This document shows, piece by piece, positions 23,216-35,704 of a DNA stretch of 64,000 nucleotides (position 1 is the stretch's first letter; every line of letters begins with the position of its first letter). The notes under the pieces are model-generated. The model had not been told where the DNA came from. It saw only the letters and a program-made list of their open reading frames with translations, and searched no databases. This DNA comes from Entoloma clypeatum (taxonomy: Eukaryota > Basidiomycota > Agaricomycetes > Agaricales > Entolomataceae). Where the stretch lies: the NCBI GenBank assembly GCA_963565915.1, contig OY751486.1, forward strand, positions 5,642,001 through 5,706,000. The letters run 5' to 3'. The translations under genes and the position numbers were made by a program.

Positions 23216-24783
23216 GAATCAAACAGTTCTCGTTGTTTATACACTGTCCAGACTGGCAGGTGCCCGAGAGTCTGGGAGTGAACCACACTCCGCTATTACA
23301 TTGATGCTCCTCTTCTATCTGCAGCATCTTATCTGACAGAGTCACAGAAGTCAACACTTATCATTCCAATGTTCAAGATGTCAGCATCTGTCTAGTAGTG
23401 TTCAAAAATCATGTTTCACTCTATCAACAAGAAATTCTCTCATACATGGAAATAGTGCTACTCAGTTTTCTTATGCTTGAGGGTATTGCTGTCAATCTCC
23501 ATACCATCAATCTCATTCCTCCTTCCTACCATGGCCCTCGCTTTATATCCACTCTTACGTTTAAGGGTTGTTGTAGGTCCTGGTTTTGGTTGAGTGTGCA
23601 AATACTTCGCCCTCAACTCCTTCATCTGGTTCAGGAGGGCGTTCTTTCCCATCATACACATTAACATGAACATGTGTGTCAATTGTCATAATTATATTGT
23701 CTCACCTTTATCAATGAGCACAATCACTCTCAAAATCACTTTCATCTTGTGTCTTCCGTTGGCCATTGGGACGGCAATTAGTGATAGCTTGGCCTCAACC
23801 AGGTCCCCCTTCCAAAACACTTGGGGCGATATCTTTCTGATTCTATAGTGTCAGTTAGTATATATCTTTGATGTTGTTCAAAAACATTAATCATACCTGC
23901 CCTCTCCTTTCTCGCTGTTTGAGCGTTGGTAGTATTCAACCATGTTGTCTTCCCCATGAAAAAAATCACCATTATCAATGAATGCCTGCAGTACACATGT
24001 TATAGTAGTATATACCTATAAACAACAGAATAGCGGATGTGGAAAATAATGTGTGATAACAGTGACAGCAGACTGAGCCCAGCATGATGTCTATACCTTA
24101 CAGCTGGGCTGACAAGTGGGTGAACATTGTAAATAATAGCTGGGCTGATGAGACATTAAGTCAATATGCTCTGATGTTATAAGGGTGAAATGGCAATAGC
24201 CTTATGTACGGCTTTTGAATGCTACCCAAAGAATGATAACTTTGTTCACAGTGGCCATTTGAGTGCGGGAACCTGGGTTGAGGGAGACATTGTCTTTCTT
24301 GCTGATATTGTAAATGGGGGATACATGGGTTTGCAAAACAGGGAAAGATAAGACCTTTATCTAGAAGAAAGAAATGCTTCATGCAGAGAAAAATGGAGAG
24401 AGGAGTTGATGGCGAGTCTTGCTCTGTAGGGGAATAATTTCATCCCGTCGGGGCCGGGTGAGGGTCGGAGGCGGGAACGGGTCTCATATGCTGGGCAGAG
24501 GAAATGTGACAAAGAAATCCTTGATGTTTTGTTATGTGAAAGGCAATTGTGTTGCCCCTGGGAGAGGAGGTTGAAGAGAAGTCTCATGGCTCATTGAAGC
24601 CACCCTGGTGGATGATTTTCATTTGCTAGACGATGGTGGATTTACCTGATTCCCCTGTACCTATATTGAGGGAACCATGGGTCAGTTTCTATAAGAATTT
24701 GGACACAGACGAATTATAGGATGAAGTTGAAAGGCCACCAAGAACACATGTCACCTCTGCAGTTGGCATCTCACCACCAATAT
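23216..24783. other. No gene recognised
   Basis: Only short frames without motifs. A basic minus-strand frame (about 23682-23458) and low-complexity stretches are present, with nothing supportable as a gene. Confidence 0.35.
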
Positions 24784-24939
24784 AGCAACCATTATGAATG
24801 TAGATCATATTAGACAAAAGATTGCGGCCTTTTGCTATATAAAAAGCCCCATACATGAATATATATGTAGAATAAAAATACTCGCTATCTTCAGGCATCA
24901 AACTCACAACTGCAACGGGTCGAGTATCGAAATCCATCC
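24784..24939 (+). repeat. Repeat X, copy 1
   Basis: About 156 bp matching the reverse complement of 26757-26910, including AGATCATATTAGACAAAAGA and the GGGTCGAGTAT block. On the minus strand both copies encode similar words (MDFDTRPVAVVSLMPED), so they may be pieces of an old coding sequence. Confidence 0.7.
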
Positions 24940-24974
24940 CAATAGTAACCAGATCCCAACCACAGCGGTGTTGC

Positions 24975-25142
24975 CAACCCGTCGGGCCCAGGGCGCTCCC
25001 AGATCCCTGTTATCAATATTGCCATTTTTGGCCATCTTGATTTCCGACGTCCCCCCACTTTTGTGTATAGTTCCGGTCGCCTTTATCTTCCCTCATCGGG
25101 CCCATGGCAGAGTCCCAAACATGTCCCGAACTAATCATTCCC
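24975..25142 (+). repeat. Repeat Y, copy 1
   Basis: Resembles the reverse complement of about 27410-27590; the best block is CCATTTTTGGCCATCTTGAT, followed by TCCGGTC and AGAGTCCCAAACA. X and Y keep the same left-to-right order although each is reversed, so this is not a single inverted duplication. Confidence 0.6.
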
Positions 25143-25349
25143 ATCTTTGATGTGTTGGTGACAATGTCTTGACGATTGGAGAACTTTGATGTTATTCTTT
25201 GTATGAAATGACCCGAAGCATGAGAGCATGATTGAGGATCAGGCCAAGAGCCCCTGCATGCATGTTGTGAGGGTTCATTGTCTCCATCAAGGTGTTCACT
25301 CTGTTACTCTGGCTTTTACACACCTGATAAACCCACATATCCCCCTTAT

Positions 25350-25384
25350 TTAGAGGTGCATCAGGGGTCCTGATGCACCTCTAA
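25350..25384. repeat. Perfect 16-bp hairpin with 3-nt loop
   Basis: TTAGAGGTGCATCAGG, then GGT, then its exact reverse complement. It could be a transcription or extrusion structure, or the target footprint of a foldback element. No gene ends directly beside it. Confidence 0.8.
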
Positions 25385-25792
25385 CAAGAACTGTTAGTGT
25401 TAGATAGGCTAGTTTACTGAATTGTTGAATAAATCCCAGGGATTCAAAGCATGTCTTGTAGAGATCCTTGGCACATTTTGCACCATCAATCAAGGGGGCT
25501 TCCATCAACGATATCCAGGTGCCATTCCCATCATCTCCCACAGCCTCAGATTGAGTCCTGATGATGCTGAATGATGTCTCAGTAGACCCCCATGCCCCTC
25601 CCTGCCACCTCCCCTCATCCCCACATCTTCCCTTGATCTCCCCTACTCTTATAAATAGTATAATATACTATTACCAATCCCCAACCAATCTCCTGAGGTA
25701 TAGGTGATTAATATGGCTAACAAAGTGGTCAGGGACAGAGGAGTGAGGAGGAGCACATACCTCTTTTTGAGATACTGGCCTCCCCAGCCAAT

Positions 25793-26345
25793 TGTCATAA
25801 CCATGCAATTCATACATCCGACACATCCAACAACTCTGACATTTTATCTGGTCTGACATCCGACGATTTTCATAATAGTACTTATTGACATCTCTACTAG
25901 TTAACATTCTAATTATGCTGACAAGTAGACATCTTGATGTTGATTTTGCATTTGTTCCTCTCCGTACTCCGATTGCTCTGATGAGTAACTCTGACATCCA
26001 CACCTTACCTATAGTAGTTACTGACCCACTTCTGGTTTACTATAAGTAGTATGAATTCTGTTGGCATTCCTCAGTTCAAATATTATATGTCACTATATGC
26101 TGCCATACGTTCCACCAATCTATTTCTTTGCCTTTCATCCTCATCCTCCTTCTCACATCTCCACCTTGACACATCTGCTCCGCACATCTGCTCCTCTCAC
26201 CCTCCGACATCTGCCAATCCGAAATCTAGGACCACGTCAAAGAATGGGGCGCAACATATAAGTTGAAGCCAGGTCCTTTCTGCAAGACATCGGACTTGTT
26301 GCATCCACTCATCCGCTACTCTGCTCCGACTCATCTGATGTTTTC
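25793..26345 (+). repeat. Possible diverged LTR related to family B
   Basis: The segment has the CCGAC/TCCGA-rich wording of the B LTR and near its right part the order GGGGCGCAACATATAAGTTG, AAGCCAGGTCC, as in B (GAGGGCGCAACACACAAGTTG...AAGTCC). Ends are not defined and I see no internal coding region, so it may be an old solo LTR. Confidence 0.35.
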
Positions 26346-26756
26346 TGATTGAAAAACACGCTACGTGACACCAATGTGTTACATGTTGGTTGATTATAGA
26401 GTATGTATATGTATGGGGGAAGGTACATAGGCACCCCAGCATGGGGTAGAACAAGGGGAAAAGAATGAAGATGTATGTACTTACCTTGGGTGCAGATCAT
26501 CATCTTGACCCCTCAATATGGTCAGGGCACCTATTTAGGCCTATTCTATAGTATAAATAGGTCTCCAAGCATTGGTAGTACAAGGTATGCAATGGCTCAA
26601 TTAGGTAGAAAAGTATATAGAATGAGATGCACATCAAAAATACAATTCCTCAGCTAGCATTAGTATCTTAGGGTAGATAGATATATAGAGGGCTACAGAG
26701 AGTGTCATGGATGTATATATACACACTGAAAAAGACCCCAAATGAATCCAAATCAG

Positions 26757-26910
26757 GATGGATTTCAATACTCGACCCGTTGCAGTTGCAAGTCTGATGC
26801 CTGAAGATAACGAGTATTTTTATTCTACATTCATATTCATGTATGGGGCTTTTTAAATAGCGAAAGGCCACAATCTTTTGTCTAATATGATCTACATTCA
26901 TAATAGTTGC
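26757..26910 (-). repeat. Repeat X, copy 2
   Basis: Reverse-complement partner of 24784-24939, about 90 per cent alike by eye. Confidence 0.7.
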
Positions 26911-27409
26911 TGTCTATGGCCCCATCGCAGCTCAGTTTGCTATCGCACAACTGAGGTTATATAAGATAGTTTTCGTGGTTCTAATTCCACACCAAGCATA
27001 CATCCAATAGTGCCATATATCAAGATATACTATGATGCCTTTTTAACATCTTTAGCACTTCAAATCCGCTGAACATGAATTTTGGAAATCAAGCTGGCCA
27101 AAACTGGCAATTTTGCCAGCAGGGATGTGAGTGCCCCCCAGCCCCGATGGGGTGGAAACACTGCCGCTGTTGGGGTTGGGTTACAATGGGGATTCATTGA
27201 ACCAAACTCATACCTGTCGGAGGTTAAATCAGCATGCACCCAAAAGGCAGGGCAATGGAGTGAACACCCTTATGGGCGCAATGAACCTGAACAAAATGCA
27301 TGGAGAGCCTCTTTGGGTGATTCTCAATCAAGCTCTCTTGTCCCTCATCATGTCATATAGATAATACCATGGCACTTGTCACTGGATAACCACACAAGAG
27401 TTCCAGGAA
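26911..27409. other. No gene recognised
   Basis: Contains a weak tRNA-like stretch (AGCTCAGTTTG at about 26930 and GTGGTTCTAATTCCAC at about 26978), too irregular to call a tRNA. Confidence 0.3.
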
Positions 27410-27590
27410 GGGCATGATGACTTTGGGAAGTGTTTGGGACTCTGAAACAGGTCTGACAGGGGAAAATATAGGTGACCGGACCTATCAAAAAACACATCGG
27501 GCTGTCAGAAATCAAGATGGCCAAAAATGGTAATAGTGATAGCGGCATGCGGGCATGCCCCAGGTCCGATGGGGGGACAACTTCACCACC
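27410..27590 (-). repeat. Repeat Y, copy 2
   Basis: Reverse-complement partner of about 24975-25142, with clear but lower similarity than the X pair. Confidence 0.55.
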
Positions 27591-27778
27591 ATCGGAGCCT
27601 GCTTGCAATCGGTGTAGATACACCCAGATCTTATCTTGAGCACCCTGGACCAGCAGTGTTGTAGTTCCCAGGGTGCTCCTTGTCAGAAATGAGAAACAAT
27701 CTAGCACATGGTGGACTTTGATTTCAGGATGGCTAAATGTTATCAATCCAGATCAGGAAACAATCATTTACAGTCATT

Positions 27779-30700
27779 CTATACATGAATATGTTCAAAA
27801 CCAAATACTTTTGTGATATCTGGATTGAGCCTCTGGAATGAACCCAGGGCCACCATTTTCAATCTTTCCCAGTTTCCAGTCTGTCGAAAGGCATAAGCAG
27901 CCAGGCCCTCATATGAGACAAGGCCAATTTGTGCCATAGCTCGATTCCGCCATTCCAGAGCATGGTGTTGAAACCAGAGGACCACCCAAACCATTTCATG
28001 TTTGGTGATCACCAGCTCTTTGTGCCAGCAATCGCGCCGGGACTTTGCCCTGAGTCAATTTACCCTATATACTGGAGGAAATTGAGTGGGAAGCAGCACC
28101 GAGCCGAGAATGGCTCACATTCATGAAGGACAGTCCGTTCATCAGTGAAGTTTAGTCCAGACATTTTCCAAATCCAGGACAGCTCCTGATTTCTTTGACC
28201 CCGAGCATTGGGCTCCTGGACAGCAGTATTTGTGCGGAGGTCTCCCGGTTTGAGCTCCAAGTATCGATTGAGGATGTCCTTGCCCCCTCCCAGTTGAACC
28301 ATGGCATGCTGAGCCTGTCTGTAGACAAGCCAATGATGTTGCAACTGTTTGTCGGCTGTGTGGATGGCATCCCAGGATCGTGTCTTCTTTACCTTGCTTT
28401 TTGCATGCCGGAGTTGATTTCGGAACCAGAAGGACTTCTCTCCAATTGCCAGTCTTATGGCCTGCAAAGCATCATTTGCCTGGCCTCGTCGGAGCAAGAG
28501 CTCATTGTAAACGAGGTGTTGGAGGCCCATTTCATTACATGTCTCATAGCCAATTGTGGAAGGAAGATAGATGGACTTCTTGTCAGCGAGAACGGCCAGC
28601 TGAGAAGGTAGGGCTGCAGACAAGGTGAACAGAATATTGGCCCCAGCTGTTGGCTGATCATCATCAGCTTCACTCTCATCATCAGTTGCCCAATCGTCAT
28701 CAGATCCATTGTTAGTGGGATTGAGAATCTTGTCAACTGCCCTTCCCAGTAGATATTTCTCAGCCTGGTCCTGGTGTCGGTCGATCTGCTCATCAAGGGC
28801 TTGATGCTTTTTTGCCAATGTAAGCTCTTGATCTGGAGTGACATTGGTTTGTAGCTTTTGAGCCTCGGAGTGTAGTACTAGTCTGCCTAGGATGTCAGAA
28901 GTGCGACTCCAGTTTGGGCCAAAGATGGGCATACTGTAATTGGTGAATCTCCAAGCCCTCAACAAGCCAAGATGTACAACCACGTAGATATGATGACTGG
29001 GCCTCCTCCACAATGAGTTCCAGCTGTTTTTCAGCACATGTTGGTACTATGAATACCTGGCTGTTAGTATACAGTGGGCATAGCTAAATGGATTCATCAC
29101 CATTTTCCAGCTGAGTATTGAAAATGTCCATGGCCCCTATGTCAGATGTTCGGTTGGCCTGTGCCTCCGACATTTGTTTCTCCCACTTTTTCAGAGACCG
29201 GGGATCGGTATTCTCTGACAGTTCTTCCAGATATCTTGCACTCTGCTCTGCGCCAAGTATGGCTTTCTGATATTTTTTGGAAATTGTCGGAACTGTCAGA
29301 AAGAGGGTGATTGAGTAGAGGAGCAATATTGGATGGCACTTGCATACCTATGTTTATGGTCTTTTTCCAGTTTGAATCAAGGATGTGGTGATCAAGGAGT
29401 TCTGTTTGAGCTGCAAGAGTGGCAGTCTGTGTACTGGGGGATACTTGATTGAGCACAGCCCAAAGGGTCTCCAGAATCTCGCCATCAATGACTCCAGCAC
29501 CAGGGATAAATTGAGGTGAGAATTGGGGGAAACATCGGGGGATATGGCCAGAAATGTTGAAGGCACCAATGCCATAGTAAATTGTTCCTTCCAAGGGGTT
29601 AGGGAGGAACATCTTTCCCTCTCTTACCCTTCTCAACAGATAGACACAATACTGGCAGATGACATCATAATACAGTATCAGTCCGTCAATGTCCCCAATG
29701 TTGCTATTAGTAATTCCATGGCCCAAGGAGTAATCCATGTTCTTTTGTCTGTTTTTACCACACAAACACATTACAGAATGAATAGGAGTGATTGATAGTT
29801 GATGAATACCTTTCTCCAAGTTGAAAATCAACAATGCCAGTCGGGCAAAATGCACCATGCCGGGCGCATGCCGTGGCGCCAATCCCAGTGGCGTCCTGGC
29901 CCTTGTGCTTGACAAACTTATCAGTGATAGCATGGTGCTCGTTACATGTTGATGGCTACAGATGTTGAATCACAGGACAGAAGTGAGCAAAAAGACCATT
30001 ACCTCCTTGTATTCCTTTGCAGAAGCAAGATGGCATTGATATTTGGTTTCGCTGACCATGTAGAGATGGCCGTCAGTTAGACATTTCTTGGGAACAGCGT
30101 TGTTTCTTCTCTGGTGGGACGCAGTGAAATTTCTGTCCATGACAAAGGTTCGGGTATAGGCAAAGGCATCTGGATCAGATTGCCAGTTGTCAGGGATGTT
30201 GATCCCTGGCTGAGGACAAGAGGCACAAAACAATGCAAGAGACCCGGGCCCGAGGGGGAGCCCTCCTGATAGATGACCCCGCTCCATTTCCACTCCTTGA
30301 GGTTCCTCCATTGTCGGAGGATTCTATAGAGTTCTTGATATTGGTTCTAAAGCTGGACAATGAGTAAGGGGCACAAATTAATGGCAGGGGTACATACAGG
30401 AACAGCATGGGGAAACATTGCTGAGGTCAAACGATGGAGCTTCATGTAAAGATGATATACAGATGTATGACATTTGAGGTTCTCCAAATGACAACCATCC
30501 AATAGATCAAATGTAAAGACAGATTCAATCCTCTGATAACTGAGAGGATACAGCCCAAGCTGTAATAGCTGAAACTCTTGACCACCCTCTTGACATCCAC
30601 AATGTTTCCAGAAGGCGATTCATAAATATCATGCCAAAACTCTTCGGAGTGGACAGCTCCGATTATCACTTCGCTGGCAATCTTGACAGGATTGTTCACA

Positions 30701-31280
30701 GGACAGGGCTGGCTCCAGTGACCTAGATGAATAACAACACCGAGATTTGAGAGCCAATTCCGTTCGTAGTGAGTACCTATCCAGTAATGGATTCGATGGA
30801 ATGGTAGGTTACTGTGCGTGGTCCAGCAGCATTCCCGGCACAAGACATTTCATCCAAAGCAGTCCTCACAATGCCAGAATGCTGCAGTAGTGGAGCACTG
30901 ATCACATTGAGTAGATGCTTGATGATCTCACAATGCGAGTGCCCTAAGGTACGAAAGACGACGGGGCAACCATTCATCCATGAAATCATGCTGGGACTGT
31001 GAGATACAAGGAGACTCAGCAATTACTGGAGGTGACATAGGGCAGAGTCTGATCTTGGTATGGGTTTTGCTAGTAAATGTTGACTCAAGCTCTGGTTCAT
31101 ATACTAAGAGTGGGGGATCTTCAGGACCAAAGTCATAGTTCCAGGTTTCGGCCTGTTCTGCCTTCTCCACAGGGTTTTCAGAGGTGCGGTTTACTTTGAT
31201 ATTAGCTCGGACTGGTTTTTTAGATGCTTTGTAGGTCATTTGCTTTACACGTGGACCCTTGGGTGTTGAATGTACATTCC
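27779..31280 (-). pseudogene. KDZ-superfamily transposase, main part
   Basis: Read on the minus strand from 31280 leftward: a linker ending FMDEWLPRRLSYLRALAL; a CxC2-type cysteine cluster (CDQCSTTAAFWHCEDC then CRECCWTTHSNLPFHR), interrupted by TGA at 30928-30930 and 30850-30852; IHLGHWSQPCP; the transposase core after several GT..AG introns (GQDATGIGATACARHGAF, then NMDYSLGHGI, LILYYDVICQYCVYL, FIPGAGVIDGEILETLW); and the C-terminal helical part (YLPSTIGYE, ANDALQAIRLAIGEKSFWFR, LSWIWKM) to a stop at 27779. KDZ proteins are RNase H-fold DNA transposases common in Agaricomycetes. A frame change lies at about 30560. The start codon is 6.3 kb away because of a gypsy insertion. Stops plus insertion make it inactive. 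Confidence 0.85.
31276..31280. repeat. Target-site duplication of A(-), left copy
   Basis: ATTCC, identical to 37618-37622 on the other side of the element. Confidence 0.95.
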
Positions 31281-31535
31281 TGTTATGCTTAACAAACCGT
31301 TCCAAGGTTCGGGCAGAGTATGCAGGAAAGTGGAAAGGCGAAGAGCAAAGTGAGTCAGACGACTGCGGACTGAGTAATCCCTACTGCGGAGTGCGAGTCA
31401 GCGCGGGAGCGAAGTATACTAAAGGAGAATAGTAGAGTAAAGGTAAATGAATAAGCGGTCCGATGAGTCAAAGAAATGACAAAGGTACGATGCAAGGGAA
31501 AAGTGTGTAACATACAAACCGGTAAGTCCGTAACA
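31281..31535 (-). repeat. 3' LTR of A(-), 255 bp
   Basis: Minus-strand reading TGTTACGGACTTACCGG...TTAAGCATAACA. The stretch between the two TCACTT words of the A(+) LTR is missing. Confidence 0.95.
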
Positions 31536-31569
31536 TGTTCCCCTCCTCAAGCTCTGTGTCCTCACAGAG

Positions 31570-31932
31570 TCATTGTCCCCATCCTCCGGCATTGTTGTTG
31601 TTTGTCCAGGGGCCATTCTCCTTGAGGCTCCAATCATCTATTAGCTCTTTGTTGATGGCGACGGCGAGCTCGAGACTCCGGATGGCTAGTCGGATGCGCC
31701 GGTTTTCAATGACCAGCGTACGGGTGTAGTTCCCGAGGATTTGTTTTTCTTCGGGGGTTGGTGCGACGGGGAGGTCGGATAAAGAATGGAGGCGGATGTG
31801 CATCTGTCGATGCAGGATGTCAGCGAGCGAGGCTTCTAGCGCGTGGATCTGGTCTCTCATGGAGAGGGCTTCACCCATGAGGGCAGTGATGGCGGGGTTG
31901 GTTTCGGTGGATGTGGTGGTGGCAGTGGACAT
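31570..31932 (-). CDS. ORF3 of chromovirus A, 120 aa, unknown
   Basis: Open frame between pol and the 3' LTR, identical to the 120-residue frame at 51616-51978 in A(+). It starts MSTATTTSTETNPAITALMG, has heptad-like helices (ALSMRDQIHALEASLADILH; RRIRLAIRSLELAVAINKEL) and ends Asn/Gly/Trp-rich. It has no signal peptide or membrane segment, so it is not an envelope protein by appearance. It most resembles a small coiled-coil protein. Most chromoviruses have no separate ORF here. Confidence 0.6.
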   Translation of the reverse strand: MSTATTTSTETNPAITALMGEALSMRDQIHALEASLADILHRQMHIRLHSLSDLPVAPTPEEKQILGNYTRTLVIENRRIRLAIRSLELAVAINKELIDDWSLKENGPWTNNNNAGGWGQ

Positions 31933-32055
31933 GGTGCGGAGGATGTTGGAGAGATAGAGGAAGAATGGAGTAGCTATATTGAAGACGGAGCGGAGAACTC
32001 GGTGGGTTTTTTGACTGATGAGGTCGATGCTGTTGCTGATTTCAACAGGTGTCTT

Positions 32056-35000
32056 TTATTGTGGACGTGACGGGTTCTGCCGATGGAAATCACGGATCAA
32101 ATCTTGAGCGTTCTGAACATTAGCTTGCGGTTCCCATGTGTTCTCTTCTGGGCCATATCCTTCCCACTGGACGAGGTACTGGATCTTTCCGCGGAACTTT
32201 CGAGAGTCCAGGATTGTAGACACATGGTACTCTTCTCGTCCTTCGACGATGATCGGATCAGGGGCTGGTTTCTTTTTCTGGATGGCATACTTCGGAGTTT
32301 CATATGGTGACAACAGGGTCTCGTTGAACACAGGGTGAATCATTTTCCAAGTCTTCGGAAGATCAAGAAGGTACGCGCTAGCTCCTTTCTTCTCTAGGAC
32401 TTTGAATGGTCCATGTCGGAGTGCATCAAGTTTCTTTGAGGGTCGATCGGTCCTGATGTTAGTCCCTTCCAGCCACACCTTGTCTCCGATGCGGTAGTCC
32501 CGAGACGGACTTCGCCGTGTGTCAACTGTCTTCTTCATCTGATCCTGTGCTTGTTTCAGCGCAGCATTGGCTTCTTCTCGTGCCTGTTTGAGTTTTTTCA
32601 AGAAGTCGTTGGCAGCCGGATTGGTGTCTTCTAACACGAGCTCTCCCTTCCATGGATGTAACCCGTAGTTGAGGTAGAATGGGGTGTGCTTCGTTGCCTG
32701 GTGTTCTTTGTCATTGTACTGGAACTCTGCGATTGTGATCGATTCTGCCCAATCATCCTGTAGGTGGTTGACAAAGTTTCGTAAGAATGCTTCTGTTTCC
32801 TGATGCGACCACTCGGCCTGTCCATCAGTCTGTGGGTGGTATGCGGTGGACAGGTTCCTCTTGATCCCTAACATGCGGCAGAGTATCTCCATGAACTTCG
32901 CGGCGAACTGCGGTCCCCTATCGCTGATGATCTTCTTGGGGATCCCATGAAGCTTCCATATCTGATCCTGATAGATCTTGGCTAATCCTTCAGCCGATAG
33001 TTCCACGGTTGTCGGAATGAGGTGAAGCATCTTCGAATGTCTATCCGTGATGACCAGAATTGCGTTTTTTCCATCAGATTCTGGTATCGGTCCCACAACG
33101 TCGATCCCTATGTCTTCCCATGGGTGACTTGGTGCTGCATGGGGATGTAGCGGAGCATGTCGCTTTTGTCGGTTAATCTTGTTGCGTTGACAAGTGTCGC
33201 AACCCTTCACGTACTTCTTCACATCATGCAGTATGGTAGGCCACCAGTAGGTGCGAGTGAGGAGTTCATGTGTCCGGTACTGTCCTGGATGTCCAGCCAC
33301 TGGTGCATCGTGTGATTCGAACATCAATTCTTGTCGTAATTGTGGGTCCGGCGGGACATAGACTCGTTCTCCCGCATAGGTGATCCCATTCTCCTGCTGA
33401 TACCAATGAGGATTCTTTTTTAGACCCTGGGCTACTTCTGTCTCCATGCGGTTTGAACCCTTGATGCGTGTGATCCACGGATTTTCGATGGTTGTGACAT
33501 TTCCAATTTTGATGGAATCAGATGTTTCACCCCCTTCAAAGAATTGTTCCTCCGTGAACATCTCCATTTGTACCACATCTTCTGATTCCAACCGTTTCAA
33601 GAATAGTCCCTCCTTGAGCATTTGGTCACTGTCCTGTGGTTCGAGTTCCGCTTCATACCAGGGTAAGCGTGACAGGATGTCCGCTTTTGCATTGGTCTTG
33701 CCAGGCACATGCCGTAATTCGAAGTCATAGTCTTGTAACTTCATTTTCCAGCGTCGCTGTCGTTGATTTAGGTCCTGAGAACGACGGAAATATTCCAAGT
33801 TCTTGTGATCGGTCAAGATCTCGAAACGTTCCCTGGCTTCAAGCAGATAGTGTCTCCAATCTTTCAATGCTTCCACGACCGCCAGGAGTTCCTTGTCGTA
33901 TATCTCGTAATTTTGTTCGGCCGCAGACATGGTCCGCGACAAGAACGCAATGGGGTGCCATTTGTCGTTTTGCTTCTGAGAGAGTACTGCTCCAATTGCA
34001 TAGCCCGATGCATTGGTTTCAACCCTGAACTGTCCCTCTGGTTTCGGTAATGCCAAGACTGGTGCCGATGTAATTGCCTGTATGAGACCTTCAAAAGCTT
34101 GCTGCTCCGTTGGTCCCCAAGTAAATGCCGTACCGCCTGTGAGCGCGGTGAGAGGTTTCGCGATGTTTGAGTACCCTTCAATAAATCGTTGATAGAAGTT
34201 AGCAAATCCAAGGAACTTCTGAACTTCTTTTTTGATGTGGGTGCTCGCCAGTTTTGAATTGTATCCACCTTCTCAGTTTCCATCTCAACACGTCCCTCAC
34301 CAACCACATATCCCAATATAGGACATTTCATTACTTCCCATAAACACTTTTTCTCCTTTAGGAACAAATCATTGTCCGATAGGATCTGTAGGATTTCTTC
34401 AGTGTTTCGCGCGAGTTCTTCCTTGGTTTTACCGATAACCACGATGTCATCCATGTAGATTACGCAGATACGTCGGCGGATCTGGTCCCGGAATAGACTA
34501 GCCATCATTCGAGAGAACGTTCCCGGGGAGTTGCAAAGACCGAAAAACATGACCAATGGTTCAAACAATCCTCGACTGGTGAGGAAGGCAGCTTTCCATT
34601 CATCGCCCTCCTTAATCCGGACGTTGTTATAGCCCCACATGATGTCCATTTTATTGAAGTAGACTGCATCTTTCAGCACATCCAAGAGATCGGATATTTG
34701 TGGGAGTGGGAACTTGTCTTTGACCGTGAATTTATTGACCATGCAGTAATCTTGTACCAATCATTTGGAGCCATCCTTCTTGTTGATGAAGAAGCAAGGG
34801 GAGGCATACGGGGATTTGGATGGGCGGATCTTTCCTGTTGCTAGACCCTCGTCAATGAATGCGTCCAATTCCTCTTGTTTCTTTTGTGTCATAGGATATG
34901 TATTTCCCCCTAGTTCCTTTGGTGCGTCCGGTGTAAGTTTGATACCATGGTCCCATTCCCTCTCCTTTGGGATCTTATCGAAGTTTTCTTTTTCGAAAAG

Positions 35001-35654
35001 ATGAGCAAATCGTTCAACATATGAGGGTCGTTTGGTTGTGGGAGGTGGTGTGGGAGTGACAGCTTCCAAGATAGGGTCTCCAGGCTTCCATTTCTGATCC
35101 GACTTTTTGGGTGCATCTTTGTCGCGCACCTCAACCATGCGAACTCGGTGTTTGCGACCATTAAGGTTAATCCTGAAATCTGAGTGTTTGGTTCGACATG
35201 TTGTTGGGCACCGGTTAAATGTTACCGCGCCGGTTGTCCAATTGATTGTGGGGTTGTGGTGCACCAACCAGTCATGTCCCAAGAGCATGTCCATTCTCCC
35301 AATGTCCAGTACCATTGCTTCCATGGTTTCCTGATGTGCTCCCAAATCCAGTTTGACTTCGGCAAGTTGGCTCGCTTTCTGTTGTCGATTTGGTGATCCA
35401 TCCACATTTAGAATTGCTATGGGTGGTATTCCTCGTGTGGGGAGGTTCTGTTCGCGTACTATTCTGGGATGGATGCATGTGCGCTCACATCCGCTGTCAA
35501 CCTCAGGTCGGATAACCTTTGGTCCTCGTCGTGTTTTGAGCTGAGCTAACAGCCTGATTTCTCATCTTTTTGGCGGGTTATCTCCCTTCACAGTCTTAGT
35601 CAACGCAGCGGCTCGCTTGGCAGGGATGACATAGGTTCTATTGTCTGCAGTCAT
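32056..35654 (-). pseudogene. Pol of A(-): protease, RT, RNase H, integrase, chromodomain
   Basis: Same as Pol of A(+) described at 47894-51492. TGA stops at 35562-35564 and 34761-34763, -1 frame break at the A-AAA-AAG heptamer 34227-34233, RNase H first Asp replaced by Asn (VETNASGY), integrase complete with HHCC finger and DDE residues, chromodomain at the end. All lesions match A(+). Confidence 0.85.
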
Positions 35655-35704
35655 ACAAGGCAAGCAAGTCCGTTTAATAGATAAGGGTCGCGACTTAGCA
35701 TCGT

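Noticed and set aside
31276..31305. MERFVKHNR as the start of the KDZ protein
   Set aside because: Those residues come from the gypsy LTR; the real N-terminus is on the other side of the element.
33446..34050. Plus-strand frames opposite A(-) pol, repeated opposite A(+) pol
   Set aside because: Mirror images of pol; they are duplicated only because the element is.
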